Below, one piece after another: positions 26,566 to 36,400 of a stretch of 64,000 bases of DNA. This DNA is from Allorhizobium pseudoryzae. Its GTDB lineage: Bacteria > Pseudomonadota > Alphaproteobacteria > Rhizobiales > Rhizobiaceae. Below the pieces are notes generated by a model that made no database searches, had not been told where the DNA came from, and was given only the letters and a program-made list of their open reading frames with translations. The stretch is from NCBI RefSeq assembly GCF_011046245.1, contig NZ_CP049241.1, positions 3,582,232 to 3,646,231 on the forward strand. Reading direction: 5' to 3'. How positions within the stretch are numbered: the stretch's first letter is position 1; the number at the start of each line of letters is the position of its first letter. The translations under genes and the position numbers were made by a program.

Positions 26566-27195
26566 TCACGCCCGCGCGGTTTCCTGGATCACGACGACAC
26601 GGTCGCCCACTTTGACGCGGGCATAGAGATCGATGACGTCGTGGTTCATCATGCGGATGCAGCCGCTCGACATGGCGTGACCGATGGAGTCCGGCTGGTT
26701 GGTGCCGTGGATGCGGAAATGTGTGTCCCCACCGCCGCGGTAGAGATACATGGCGCGCGCGCCCAGCGGATTGTTCGGGCCGCCCGGCATGCCGCCGGCA
26801 AACTTCAGGTTCTTCTTCGGGTCGCGCCGGATCATGTTGGCGGTCGGCGTCCAGGTCGGCCATTCCGCCTTGCGGCCCACATAGGCGTTGCCGGAAAGCG
26901 CCAGCCCTGCCCGCCCGACACCGACGCCGTAGCGCATCGCCCGGCCGTTCTCCAGCACGTAGTAGAGCCGGCGCGCCGGTGTATCCACCACGATGGTGCC
27001 CGGCTTGTGCGGTGTCGCATAGGCCACTTCCGTGCGGCGCAGTTCCGGCTTGATCTTCTCGATCGGCACTTCCTTCAGAGGGAAAGGTTCGCTCGGGCGT
27101 GCGGCGTAATCGGCTTGCGAATTCATCGAGGTCGTGGAGCAGCCAGCCAGGAAAAGCGGCAACCCGAAGATCAGCCCGCGGCGCGAGATCGACAT
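26566..27195 (-). CDS. L,D-transpeptidase (YkuD), lipoprotein
   Basis: A 209-residue YkuD-domain enzyme that would form 3-3 peptidoglycan cross-links or attach proteins to peptidoglycan, in the periplasm. The catalytic motif IHGTNQPDSIGHAMSSGCIRM provides H163 and C179 (HXXS-GCxR). Residues 1-19 combine a twin-arginine pair (SRRGLIF) with a lipobox (LFLAGC, C19), so a lipidated, possibly Tat-exported form is suggested. AAGGACA lies upstream of the start. Rhizobia have many such enzymes. It is convergent with the DoxX gene, 30 bases away. Confidence 0.92.
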   Translation of the reverse strand: MSISRRGLIFGLPLFLAGCSTTSMNSQADYAARPSEPFPLKEVPIEKIKPELRRTEVAYATPHKPGTIVVDTPARRLYYVLENGRAMRYGVGVGRAGLALSGNAYVGRKAEWPTWTPTANMIRRDPKKNLKFAGGMPGGPNNPLGARAMYLYRGGGDTHFRIHGTNQPDSIGHAMSSGCIRMMNHDVIDLYARVKVGDRVVVIQETARA

Positions 27196-27304
27196 GATTG
27201 TGTCCTTATTGCGGTGTTTTAATGGTCCGCAATTTAAAGACGGTATGGTTAATGAAGGGATAACGCCCCGGCAGACAGGTTAACACTCGGTCGTCAGGCA
27301 AACG

Positions 27305-28075
27305 TCAATCGCTGTCGCAGGGCCAGCTCAGCGGCGTGGTGATGCCCGGCGGAAGCGCTGTGTTTTGATCGCCGCAGGCGAGATCAACCTGTTCCTGCTT
27401 CAGACCCGTGGCCTGGGACAGATCGACGCCTTCGATCCGGGTCAGGAACAAAAATGCATTGGTGAAATCGACCGGCCCTTCCACATGGGCACCCTGAAAG
27501 ACTGCGCGGGAGAGATTGGCGGTGGCAAAGGCCGTGTTGCCGAGCGTCGCCTTCTGGAAATTGACGCGTGCAAGTTCTGCCTTGGTGAAATCGGCATTCT
27601 GCAGATCGGCACCGGCAAAATTGGCACGCTGCATTTCCGCACCCTGGAAGATGGCGCCCTTGGCTTTTAGGCCGGGGAACTCCGTGCGGTACCCCTCGAT
27701 CTTGCTGAAGTTGGCGCCTTCGGCATCCGCCTTGTTGAGCGAGGCGCGCAGCAGGATCGCCTTGGTGAAATCGCCGTTTTTCAGGCTGCTGTGGCTCAAA
27801 TCGGTGCGGCTGAGATCAGCGCCGGCAAAACGACCGCCGTCCAGCTGGCTGTGCTCCAGCATCAGCATGCGCTTGCGGCATTCGCTCCAGTCGATATTCG
27901 GTCCCGCATCGGCGCGGCACTTGCCGGCAAGCTCCGGTGCCATCTGGCTGACGACCAGCACAAGCCCGCCTGCCACCGCAATGACCGGAATCAGAAGACG
28001 GCTTCGGCTGGTCCTGACGCGCCGCCACGTGGCGCGCAGAAAGTGGCTGTCTTTGCGCTGTCCGGCGTATTTCAT
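27305..28075 (-). CDS. Membrane-anchored pentapeptide-repeat protein
   Basis: A 256-residue protein with a single TM helix near residues 26-42 (LLIPVIAVAGGLVLVVS), then an exported domain beginning with two cysteines (GKCRADAGPNIDWSECRK) and about 20 pentapeptide repeats of A(D/N)LXX type (for example ADLSRTDLSHSSL, ADLQNADFTKAEL), forming a right-handed quadrilateral helix. The last segment has another cysteine pair (LACGD, WPCDSD). Function unknown; pentapeptide proteins can mimic DNA or scaffold proteins, but the periplasmic location makes DNA mimicry unlikely. The ATG at 28075 follows CAGGACA; an upstream in-frame GTG at 28105 is less well placed. Confidence 0.82.
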   Translation of the reverse strand: MKYAGQRKDSHFLRATWRRVRTSRSRLLIPVIAVAGGLVLVVSQMAPELAGKCRADAGPNIDWSECRKRMLMLEHSQLDGGRFAGADLSRTDLSHSSLKNGDFTKAILLRASLNKADAEGANFSKIEGYRTEFPGLKAKGAIFQGAEMQRANFAGADLQNADFTKAELARVNFQKATLGNTAFATANLSRAVFQGAHVEGPVDFTNAFLFLTRIEGVDLSQATGLKQEQVDLACGDQNTALPPGITTPLSWPCDSD

Positions 28076-28169
28076 CGTCGGCTTGTCCTGCAGATGCCTT
28101 GCCACTCCTCTCTACTCCCTTTCCGACCGACCGGGAAGCCTCCTCGCTCCCCCGTTCGGCCGCTGACGC

Positions 28170-29831
28170 TCACATGCTTGGATAAACGGGGCCCTCGCCG
28201 CCCTGCGGCGGCACCCAGTTGATATTCTGGTTCGGGTCCTTAATGTCGCAGGTCTTGCAGTGCACGCAGTTCTGCGCGTTGATGACGTAGACCTCTTCGC
28301 CATCCTTCTCCACCCATTCGTAGACGCCGGCCGGACAGTAACGGGCGGACGGGCCGGCATAAACGCCAAGCTCGGAGCGCTTCTGCAGGTCCATGTCCTT
28401 CACCTGGAGATGGACCGGCTGATCCTCCTCGTGGTTGGTGTTGGAGAGGAAGACGGAAGACAGGCGGTCGAAAGTCAGGACACCATCCGGCTTCGGATAG
28501 TCGATCTTCTTATGGTTGGCCGCCGGCTCCAGCGAGGCTGCGTCCGTCTTGCCGTGCTTCAGCGTGAAGGGCGAGGAGCCAAAGATCTGGTTGATCCACA
28601 TGTCGATGCCGCCGAGCGCCACGCCGAGTGCCGTGCCGAACTTCGACCACAGCGGCTTGACGTTGCGCACGCGCTTCAGATCCTTGCCGATATCGCTGGC
28701 GCGCCAGGCGTTTTCGATCTCGACCGGCTCGTCATTGGCACGACCGGCGGCAATCGCCTCGGCGATCTTCTCCGCCGCCATCATGCCGGACAGGACGGCA
28801 TTGTGGCTGCCCTTGATGCGCGGAACGTTGACGAAGCCGGCGGAACAGCCGATCAGCGCGCCGCCGGGGAAGGAGAGCTTCGGCACCGACTGCCAGCCGC
28901 CTTCGGTGATTGCACGTGCGCCGTAGGAGATGCGCTTGGCGCCTTCGAACGTGTCACGGATCGCTGGATGCGTCTTGAAGCGCTGGAATTCCTCGAAGGG
29001 GAAGAGATAGGGGTTCTTGTAGTTCAGGTGCACGACGAAACCGACGGCCACCAGATTGTCATGCAGATGGTAGAGGAAGGAGCCGCCGCCCGTCTTCATG
29101 TCCAGCGGCCAGCCGAAGGAATGCTGCACGAGGCCGGCCTTGTGATGCTCGGGCTTCACCTCCCACAGCTCCTTGAAGCCGATGCCGAATTTCTGCGGCT
29201 CGCGGCCCTCGTCCAGCTTGAACTTGGCGATCAGCTGCTTGGCGAGCGATCCCCGCACGCCCTCGCCGATCAGCACATATTTGCCGAGCAGCGCCATGCC
29301 GCGGGTATAGTTCGGGCCAGGTTCGCCGTTCTTCTCGATTCCCATGTCGCCGGTCGCGACCCCGATCACGCGACCATCTTCGTCATAGAGCACTTCGGTG
29401 GCGGCAAAACCCGGATAGATCTCGACGCCGAGTTCTTCCGCCTTGCCGGCAAGCCAGCGACAGACGAGGCCGAGCGAGACGATGTAATTGCCGTGATTGT
29501 TCATCAAGGGTGGCATGAAGGCATTCGGCAGACGCACCGAACCGGCCGGCCCCAGGAACAGGAACTGGTCGTCCGTCACCGGCGTGGTGAAGGGATGGCC
29601 CTCCTCCTCGCGCCAGTCCGGCAGAAGCCGGTCGATGCCGATCGGATCGACGACGGCGCCGGAGAGGATATGCGCGCCAACCTCGGCGCCCTTTTCCAGA
29701 ACGACGACCGTCAACTCTGGATTGACTTGCTTCAACCGGATCGCCGCGGACAGGCCAGCCGGCCCCGCGCCGACGATCACCACGTCGAATTCCATGCTTT
29801 CGCGTTCCGGCAGTTCCATGTGTTCAGTCAT
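28170..29831 (-). CDS. Electron transfer flavoprotein-ubiquinone oxidoreductase
   Basis: A 553-residue ETF-QO that passes electrons from acyl-CoA dehydrogenases and related enzymes, via ETF, to ubiquinone at the membrane. The FAD fold begins VVIVGAGPAGLSAAIRLK near residue 15. The C-terminal 4Fe-4S ligands are C499, C522, C525 and C528 (NCVHCKTC). Length and architecture are normal. The start at 29831 has GGGAGAG at a good distance. A promoter with a MerR-type dyad lies about 120 bases upstream, suggesting control by a LiuR-like regulator of branched-chain or fatty-acid catabolism. Confidence 0.96.
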   Translation of the reverse strand: MTEHMELPERESMEFDVVIVGAGPAGLSAAIRLKQVNPELTVVVLEKGAEVGAHILSGAVVDPIGIDRLLPDWREEEGHPFTTPVTDDQFLFLGPAGSVRLPNAFMPPLMNNHGNYIVSLGLVCRWLAGKAEELGVEIYPGFAATEVLYDEDGRVIGVATGDMGIEKNGEPGPNYTRGMALLGKYVLIGEGVRGSLAKQLIAKFKLDEGREPQKFGIGFKELWEVKPEHHKAGLVQHSFGWPLDMKTGGGSFLYHLHDNLVAVGFVVHLNYKNPYLFPFEEFQRFKTHPAIRDTFEGAKRISYGARAITEGGWQSVPKLSFPGGALIGCSAGFVNVPRIKGSHNAVLSGMMAAEKIAEAIAAGRANDEPVEIENAWRASDIGKDLKRVRNVKPLWSKFGTALGVALGGIDMWINQIFGSSPFTLKHGKTDAASLEPAANHKKIDYPKPDGVLTFDRLSSVFLSNTNHEEDQPVHLQVKDMDLQKRSELGVYAGPSARYCPAGVYEWVEKDGEEVYVINAQNCVHCKTCDIKDPNQNINWVPPQGGEGPVYPSM

Positions 29832-30160
29832 GCATTCTCTCCCGCTCGGGCGCTTCCCCTGTTGCCTTCCTCCTTGGCAAAAGCCACAGGCCTTGTCGAG
29901 CCGCGTTGCAACGCATGGCGGCGTGAAATTTCGGGAACGCCTATTGATCTTGAAGAATATATTACGTGTACGTAAGCGTCAATTAGAATGCGCATTGGGG
30001 GTCGATCGGGGCGGAGAAGCAGGGCGCGAGGGCGGCAAAGGGCAAGGCCAGCGGTTGATGGCGATGAGCGACGGGACGGTCGGCGCATGTTTCACAATCG
30101 GGCAAGCCTCTGTGTCCTGCGCGGCCCGGCGCGCTCCGACTGCATGGCCGACATCGTGTA
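29832..30160. other. Intergenic region between ETF-QO and DUF4334 genes
   Basis: Bases 29940-29990 are AT-rich and contain the ETF-QO promoter with its dyad (listed separately). The rest, to 30160, shows no gene or structure I can name. Confidence 0.5.
29954..29982 (-). promoter_or_regulatory. Putative MerR-type promoter of the ETF-QO gene
   Basis: On the minus strand, TTGACG (29977-29982) and TATTCT (29954-29959) are separated by 17 bases, and the spacer holds TTACG-TACA-CGTAA, one base after the -35 and two before the -10. MerR-family activators bind dyads in this position, and LiuR-type sites are ACGTAA-rich. The match to LiuR is an inference. Confidence 0.6.
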
Positions 30161-30688
30161 TCAGCTGTCCGACACCCATTCGAGCACGAACATATAGTGC
30201 CGCGCGTCGCCGGCGATCTCCATGACGCCGAGCACGCGGTCCTCGTCCAGTCTCCGGAAGTGATCGACGATCGGCTTGCGGTCATAGGCCATGGCGGCAC
30301 TCTCGACACCGCGATAGGTGACCTGCCGGACGCTGGCCACCGGGCCATGCGCCCGCAGACCGCGCATCAGATGGGAGAAGAGATTGTGACCCGCGCGGCT
30401 GCGACCGAAGCCGGAGAGATGCAGGGCGAGGCCAACAGGGATTTTTACCGGGTCGATCGGCACCAGCCGCCGTTCGCCCCAGCGAAACAGCAGCGCATCT
30501 GCCCGGCGGTCGCCGTGGAACCGCTTGCCGTACCAGCCGAGATTTTCCAGCACCCCGTCCAGTGGATGACCCGTCGGCAGCCCATGCCCATGCCACAGGC
30601 CGATCAATTCCGCTGGCAGAACCGGCGGCAGCGTATCGAACAGGGCGAAAGCTTCGGCTTCGGAGGAGACGGCATCAAGGGTCAACAT
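30161..30688 (-). CDS. GXWXG/DUF4334 domain protein
   Basis: A 175-residue cytoplasmic protein. LIGLWHGHGLPTGHPLDGVLENLGWYGKRF matches the GXWXG N-terminal domain and the second half (YRGVESAAMAYDRKPIVDHFRRLDEDRVLGVMEI) matches DUF4334. No enzymatic activity is established. AGGAAGGC precedes the ATG. It is divergent from the SDR gene, with 130 bases between them, which could reflect shared control. Confidence 0.84.
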   Translation of the reverse strand: MLTLDAVSSEAEAFALFDTLPPVLPAELIGLWHGHGLPTGHPLDGVLENLGWYGKRFHGDRRADALLFRWGERRLVPIDPVKIPVGLALHLSGFGRSRAGHNLFSHLMRGLRAHGPVASVRQVTYRGVESAAMAYDRKPIVDHFRRLDEDRVLGVMEIAGDARHYMFVLEWVSDS

Positions 30689-30818
30689 GCCTTCCTATGT
30701 AGTGCAGCCAAGCCGCACAACAATTGGCATCCCGTCTCCGCCGGATGCCCTTTCCCCACCCGGTTCCTCAGGTTAAGGTCCGCGCCGACGTGACTTGCAT
30801 CAGGAAGGAAGACGTAAG

Positions 30819-31607
30819 ATGGATTTCGGCATTTCCGGCAAACGGGCGCTCGTGCTCGCCTCCTCGCGTGGCCTTGGCCTCGGCATTGCCCGGGCGCTCG
30901 CCGCGGAAGGCGCGCATGTGCTCCTGTGCGGGCGCAGCGGTGACAGGCTTGCGGAAAACTGCAAGGCGATCAACGCCGAGGGCAAAGGCAAGGCGGACTG
31001 GGTCTGGGCGGATCTCGCCGAAGACGATGCGGTGGCAAACCTGCAGAAGGCCGTCGCAGACAAGCTGGGCGGGCTCGACATTCTCGTCAACAACACGGGC
31101 GGGCCGACGCCCGGCACCGCCGAAGAGATGACGGTCGAAAAGCTGGAGAGCTTTTTCCAGACCATGGTCGTGCGGGTGATCGCCCTCACCAGTGCCTTCC
31201 TGCCGGCGATGAAGGAACAGGGGTTTGGCCGCATCCTGACGGTTGCCTCGTCGGGGGTCATCGAGCCGATCCCGAACCTTGCTCTCTCCAACACGCTGCG
31301 CGGCGCGCTGGTCGGCTGGAACAAGACGCTGGCCACAGAAGTCGCCTCGTTCGGCATCACGGCCAACATGATCCTGCCCGGCCGCATCCACACCGACCGC
31401 ATCGACGAGCTGGACGGCGCCAATGCCAAACGGCAGGGCAAGGCGCTCGACGAGGTACGGGCGGCGTCGATCAAAACCATTCCGGCCGGACGGCTGGGCA
31501 CCGTGGACGAGTTCGGCGCGGTCGGCGCCTTCCTCTGCTCCGGCCCGGCAGCCTATGTCACCGGCAGCATGATCCGCGTCGATGGCGGCGCTGCCAAATC
31601 GCTCTGA
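30819..31607 (+). CDS. Atypical SDR family oxidoreductase
   Basis: A 262-residue short-chain dehydrogenase/reductase fold. The cofactor motif SSRGLGLGIARAL, the NNTGGP segment (equivalent of NNAG) and the C-terminal VDGGAAKSL are present. The catalytic YxxxK motif is not: the segment after VASSGVIEPIP reads NLALSNTLRGAL, with no Tyr-Lys pair. The subgroup resembles beta-ketoacyl-ACP reductases but belongs to a clade with an altered active site, so activity is uncertain. The ATG at 30819 is preceded by GGAAGGAAGAC; an upstream in-frame ATG is rejected. Confidence 0.87.
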   Translation: MDFGISGKRALVLASSRGLGLGIARALAAEGAHVLLCGRSGDRLAENCKAINAEGKGKADWVWADLAEDDAVANLQKAVADKLGGLDILVNNTGGPTPGTAEEMTVEKLESFFQTMVVRVIALTSAFLPAMKEQGFGRILTVASSGVIEPIPNLALSNTLRGALVGWNKTLATEVASFGITANMILPGRIHTDRIDELDGANAKRQGKALDEVRAASIKTIPAGRLGTVDEFGAVGAFLCSGPAAYVTGSMIRVDGGAAKSL

Positions 31608-31712
31608 ACGGCGATCACAATTCCCCGCCCGGCCTGCGCCGAGCGGGGTTCCGGCCTCATGCCCGCCGGGGCCAGGCGGGTGGACGACCCTTTCCGTGAG
31701 GAGTGACCCGCC

Positions 31713-31913
31713 ATGAACATCCTTCGCATTCTCCTGACCATCCTTGCCGGCTTGTGCGTCCTGATGGGCCTCGTCTGGATCGGCCAGGGCACGGGGGTCT
31801 TTCCCTATCCGGCTTCCAGCTTCATGATCGACCAGTCGCCGTGGATCCTGTGGGGCGCGCTGCTGGCGGCGGCGGGCCTTGCCGCTCTCTGGTTGCTGCG
31901 CCGGCGCCGGTAG
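31713..31913 (+). CDS. Small membrane protein, unknown function
   Basis: A 66-residue protein with two hydrophobic helices (residues about 4-24 and 43-60) separated by a short loop (GQGTGVFPYPASSFMIDQ), ending in the positively charged LRRRR tail. GAGGAGTGAC precedes the ATG at a somewhat long distance. Small two-TM proteins of this pattern (often GTGVFP-containing) are widespread in alphaproteobacteria with no known function. Confidence 0.7.
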   Translation: MNILRILLTILAGLCVLMGLVWIGQGTGVFPYPASSFMIDQSPWILWGALLAAAGLAALWLLRRRR

Positions 31914-32073
31914 ACACGCCACCCGTGTCCCGTCGCCAGCCGATGCCACATTCTTCCCAGATTACAGAAGTTTAAGGTGATTTTCCGCGGGTTCAGGCGT
32001 TTCCTCAAAAACGCTGCCATTTTGCATCGCAGCATAGTCGATCCTCCCACTCTCGACGCTTGCGGGCCCGTAT

Positions 32074-33450
32074 ATGAACAAGACCTGGACCTTCCTCGGC
32101 ATCCTTGCCATCGGCGCCGGTGGCGCCTGGTATTATCGCGATTTTCTGCCGCCCGCGCTGCAGATTCCCAATCTCCAGCAACTGTCGGCTGCCGCCGGCT
32201 TTGGTTCCGACAAAGGCGATGGCGGCCACCGGCAACAGGCCGGAACCGAGGGAACCGCTTCCGCAACAGGGCAGCGCCGCCAGGGCGAGAGCCAGGCGCA
32301 GGCCTCCGGGCAAGGCCAGAGGTCGGGCCAAGGGTCGGGTCAAGGGTCGGGTCAAGGCTCGGGTCAAGGCTCGGGCCAGGGACGCCGCACGGGTGGTCCG
32401 GCCACGGTGCGCACGCTTGCGGCCTCCACCGGAACGCTGCCGCTCGACGTCGTGGCCAACGGCTTTGCCGAGGCCGCCGACAACACGACGATCGCCGCCC
32501 TCCAGCAGGGCCTCTTGATGAGCGTGATCGCCAAAGATGGCCAGGAGGTGAAGGCCGGGGACCTGATCGCCAAGCTGGATGACCGGACAGCCGCTGCCGC
32601 CGTCGCCAAGGACCAGGCCAACATCACCAGTGACCAGGCAACGCTCACGGAAACGCAGGCCGCCCTGCAGCGTGCCGAGAACCTGTTGAAGCAGAACGCC
32701 CAGTCGCAGCAAGGTTATGAACAGGCCAAGGCCGCCCGCGATACCGCCGCCGCAAAACTCGCCGCAGACCAGGCAACGCTGGCCGCAGACCAGGTGACGC
32801 TGGAGCATACCGATATCCGCGCGCCCTATGCCGGCCGGCTCGGCGACATCGTCATCAGTCCCGGCGCCTATGTGAGCGCCGGTGCCAGCATCGTCACGAT
32901 CACCCGCTACGATCCCATCTCCGTCGGCTTCCGTCTGCCGCAGCGTTACCTGCCGGACCTGCATCGCGGCCTGACCGATGCCGCGCCCGTCGATGCCGAC
33001 CCGGCGGCCACCGGCGGCGTTGCCGATCGGGGCGCGCTCTCCTTCTTCGATAACAGCGTCGATTCGAGTTCCGGAACGGTGCTCGCCAAAGCCGAGTTCA
33101 AGAACGACAAGGGCACGCTCTGGCCCGGCCAGAACGTCAACGTGACCATCCACTTCCAGCCGAGCGATCGCTCGATCATCGTGCCGACGGTCGCCGTCCG
33201 GCCGGGGGCCGAGGGCTCCTTCGTCTATACCGTGGACGAAACCGGCAAGGTGCATGCCACGAAGGTGACGGTGGCGCGCGCCAATGGCGATCAGACCGCC
33301 ATCGCGTCTGGACTTTCGGAGGGTGACCATGTCGTGGTCGAGGGCCAGGTGCAGCTCGCCGACGGGCAACATGTGGTCGAGCAGTTTGCCGGCGACAAAC
33401 CCTTGCCGGTGGCCGATGCCGCCTCGGTCACGGGGGCGCTCCAGCCATGA
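32074..33450 (+). CDS. RND efflux periplasmic adaptor (membrane fusion protein)
   Basis: A 458-residue HlyD/AcrA-type adaptor. Residues 5-20 form an uncleaved-looking N-terminal TM (TFLGILAIGAGGAWYY) without a lipobox. Residues 46-108 are a low-complexity linker with an SGQG repeat (residues 78-103). The lipoyl and alpha-hairpin regions follow (residues about 125-250; ALQRAENLLKQNAQ), then IRAPYAGRLGDIVISPGAYVSAG and the beta-barrel domain. The protein links the RND pump to an outer-membrane channel, which is not encoded nearby. Its stop overlaps the start of the pump gene by 4 bases. Confidence 0.93.
   Translation: MNKTWTFLGILAIGAGGAWYYRDFLPPALQIPNLQQLSAAAGFGSDKGDGGHRQQAGTEGTASATGQRRQGESQAQASGQGQRSGQGSGQGSGQGSGQGSGQGRRTGGPATVRTLAASTGTLPLDVVANGFAEAADNTTIAALQQGLLMSVIAKDGQEVKAGDLIAKLDDRTAAAAVAKDQANITSDQATLTETQAALQRAENLLKQNAQSQQGYEQAKAARDTAAAKLAADQATLAADQVTLEHTDIRAPYAGRLGDIVISPGAYVSAGASIVTITRYDPISVGFRLPQRYLPDLHRGLTDAAPVDADPAATGGVADRGALSFFDNSVDSSSGTVLAKAEFKNDKGTLWPGQNVNVTIHFQPSDRSIIVPTVAVRPGAEGSFVYTVDETGKVHATKVTVARANGDQTAIASGLSEGDHVVVEGQVQLADGQHVVEQFAGDKPLPVADAASVTGALQP
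32323..32382 (+). repeat. Five 12-base tandem repeats encoding SGQG
   Basis: Five in-frame copies of TCGGG(T/C)CAAGG(G/C) with few differences lie in the adaptor's linker. Because the period is a multiple of three, copy-number change would only lengthen or shorten the linker. Confidence 0.85.
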
Positions 33451-36400
33451 TCCCAGCCTTCTGTATCAACCGCCCGGTTGCCACGACGCTGCTTGCCATC
33501 GGGCTCATTCTGGCAGGCCTTGCCGGTTATCGCCTGCTGCCGGTCGCAGCCCTTCCCAAGGTCGATTTCCCGACGATCAACGTGTCGGCCTCGCTGTCCG
33601 GCGCCTCGCCGGAAAGCATGGCGACGTCCGTTGCGACGCCCCTGATCAAGAAGTTCGAGACGATCCCAGGCGTCAGCGAAATCTCCGCTACCAATTCGCT
33701 CGGCAATACCTCGATCATCCTGCAGTTCAACCTCAACCGCAACATCGATGCGGCAGCGGCCGACGTGCAGGCGGCGATCTCGCAGGCGACCCGCCAGCTG
33801 CCGAGCAACATGACGACGGCACCGAGTTACCGCAAGACCAACCCGGCGGATGCGCCGATCCTGCTGCTCGCCATCAATTCCGACGAATTGCCGCGCTCCA
33901 AGGTGGACGAGATCGCCGAAAACATCGTCTCGCCGCTTCTCTCCACGCTCCCCGGCGTCGCGGAAGTCAGCATCTACGGTTCGCAGACCTATGCGGTGCG
34001 GGTCGGGCTTGATCCGACGGCGCTCCAGGCACGCGGGCTTGGCGTGGATACCGTCACGTCGGCGATTGCGGGTGCCAACAACCAGACACCGGTCGGCACG
34101 CTGCAGACCGCTGACCAGCGGCTGACGATCGATGCAAAGACGCAGCGCACCAATGCCGACGAGTTCCGCTCGCTGGTGATTGCGACGAAAAACGGCGCGC
34201 CCATCCATCTCGGCGATGTCGCACGCGTGGAAGACAGCGTCGCCAATCTTGATGCCGGCAGCTGGTATGACGGCAAACGCTCGATCATCCTCGCCGTCCA
34301 GCGCCAGCCGGATGCCAATACCGTGGATGTCGTGGAGGAGATCCGGGCCAAAATGCCGGCGCTGGAGGCGCAGTTGCCGCCATCCGTGCATCTCAACGTG
34401 ATGAACGATGCCTCGACCGCCATCAAGGAAGCGATCCACGACGTTCAGTTCACGCTGTTCCTGACGATCGGGCTCGTGGTGCTGGTGATCTATCTCTTCA
34501 CCGGCCACCTGATGGCAACCATCATTCCCGGTCTTGCCGTGCCGCTGTCGCTGATCGGCACCTTCGGTGCGATGTATGCGCTCGGCTACAGCATCGACAA
34601 CATCTCGCTGCTCGGCCTGACGCTCTCGGTCGGCCTTGTGGTCGATGATGCCATCGTCATGCTGGAGAACATTCTCAGGCTTCATGAAGAGGGCCTGCCG
34701 ATGCGCGAAGCGGCGCTGAAGGGTGCCGCGGAAGTCAGCTATACGATTCTGTCGATGTCGATCTCGCTCGTCGCGGTCTTCATCCCAATCCTGCTGATGG
34801 GCGGTGTCGTCGGTCGCCTGTTCAACGAGTTCGGCATGGTCGTGACGCTTGCGATCCTCACCTCGGCGCTCGTCTCACTCACCGTCACGCCGATGCTCGG
34901 CTCGCGCCTCTCCTCGCACTCGTCCCGCCCGCCGATGATCATCCGCTGGTTTGATGCGGGCTTCGGCTATACGCTGCGCGGCTATGACCGTTCGGTCTCC
35001 TGGTGCTTGAAACACCGCGGCGTGGTGCTCCTCAGCTTCCTTGCCTCGATTGCCGCCTCCGGCTGGCTGTTCATGACGCTGCCCTCCAGCTTCTTCCCGC
35101 AGGAGGATGTCGGACGGCTCTCCGTCTCCACCCGCGCCCGCGAGGACATTTCCTACGAGGCGATGCGGGCCCTGCAGGCGCAGGTGGCGGAGATCATCGG
35201 CAAGAACCCGGCGGTCAAGCACGTCACGTCGATCGTTGGCGGCAGTGCCCGCAGTCCGCTCAACAACGGCACAATGTTCGTTGAACTGAAGCCGAAGGAC
35301 GAGCGCCCGCCGCTGGCGCAGACCATCGACGACATGCGCAAGGCCACGGCCAAGGTCGCGGGCCTGAAAACCTTCATCACGCCGCAGCAGAGCCTGCGGT
35401 TTGGCGGGCGCAGCACGGCAAGCCAGTATCAGCTGGTCATCCAGGCGCTGAATGCCTCGACGACGAACGAATGGGCCGGCAAGATCCAGACGGCGCTGCG
35501 CCAAGACCGCCTCTTCACCGATGTGACCTCGGATGCCCAGAACGGCGCGATTGCCGCCGACATCAAGGTGGATACGGAAAAGGCCGCCGCCTACGGCATT
35601 ACCAATGACCAGCTGCGCAAGACGCTGGAAATGGCCTTCAGCGGCTATACCGCCGCCCAGATCCAATCGACCGGCGACAGTTACGACGTCATCGTCGAAC
35701 TCGACAAGTCGAAGCCGTGGGATGACGAATTCCTGCGCGACATCAACATCCTGTCATCGAAATCCGGAACGCTGGTGCCGCTCTCCAACTTCGCCTCGGT
35801 GGAGCGCAAGCAGGCGCCGGTGACGATCAACCAGACCGGCCAGCTCGTCTCGACGACCGTCTCCTTCAACCTGCCCGATGGCGTCTCGCTCAGCCAGGCG
35901 ACGGCTCGCATTGACGAGATCAAGCAGAGCCTCAACATGCCGAGCGACGTCTTCACCTCCTATGGCGGCAATGCGGCGATCTTCAAGGAGAGCCAGGGCA
36001 ATACCGGCCTGCTGATTCTCGCCGCCGTCATCACCATCTATGTCGTTCTCGGCGTGCTCTATGAGAGCTTCATCCATCCGCTGACGATCCTGTCCGGCCT
36101 GCCGGCGGCAGCCTTCGGTGCGCTGATCGCGCTGAAGGTGATGAACTTCGACCTCTCGGTCATTGCACTCATCGGCCTCCTGATGCTGATCGGCATCGTC
36201 AAGAAGAACGCGATCATGATGATCGACGTGGCGGTGGAACTCATCCGGGAGAAAGGCGAAGCACCGGTCGCGGCGATCCACGAGGCCTGCGTGCGGCGTT
36301 TCCGGCCGATCATGATGACCACCTTCTGCGCGCTGCTCGGAGCACTGCCGATCGCGCTGGGCTCCGGCGCAAGCTCCGAGCTTCGCCAGCCGCTCGGCAT

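Noticed and set aside
31623..31648. Hairpin after the SDR gene
   Set aside because: Only 6-base arms with a 14-base loop and no T-run; too weak to call a terminator.
32323..32382. Possible CRISPR-like array
   Set aside because: The units are 12 bases, directly adjacent without spacers, and lie in frame inside a coding sequence.
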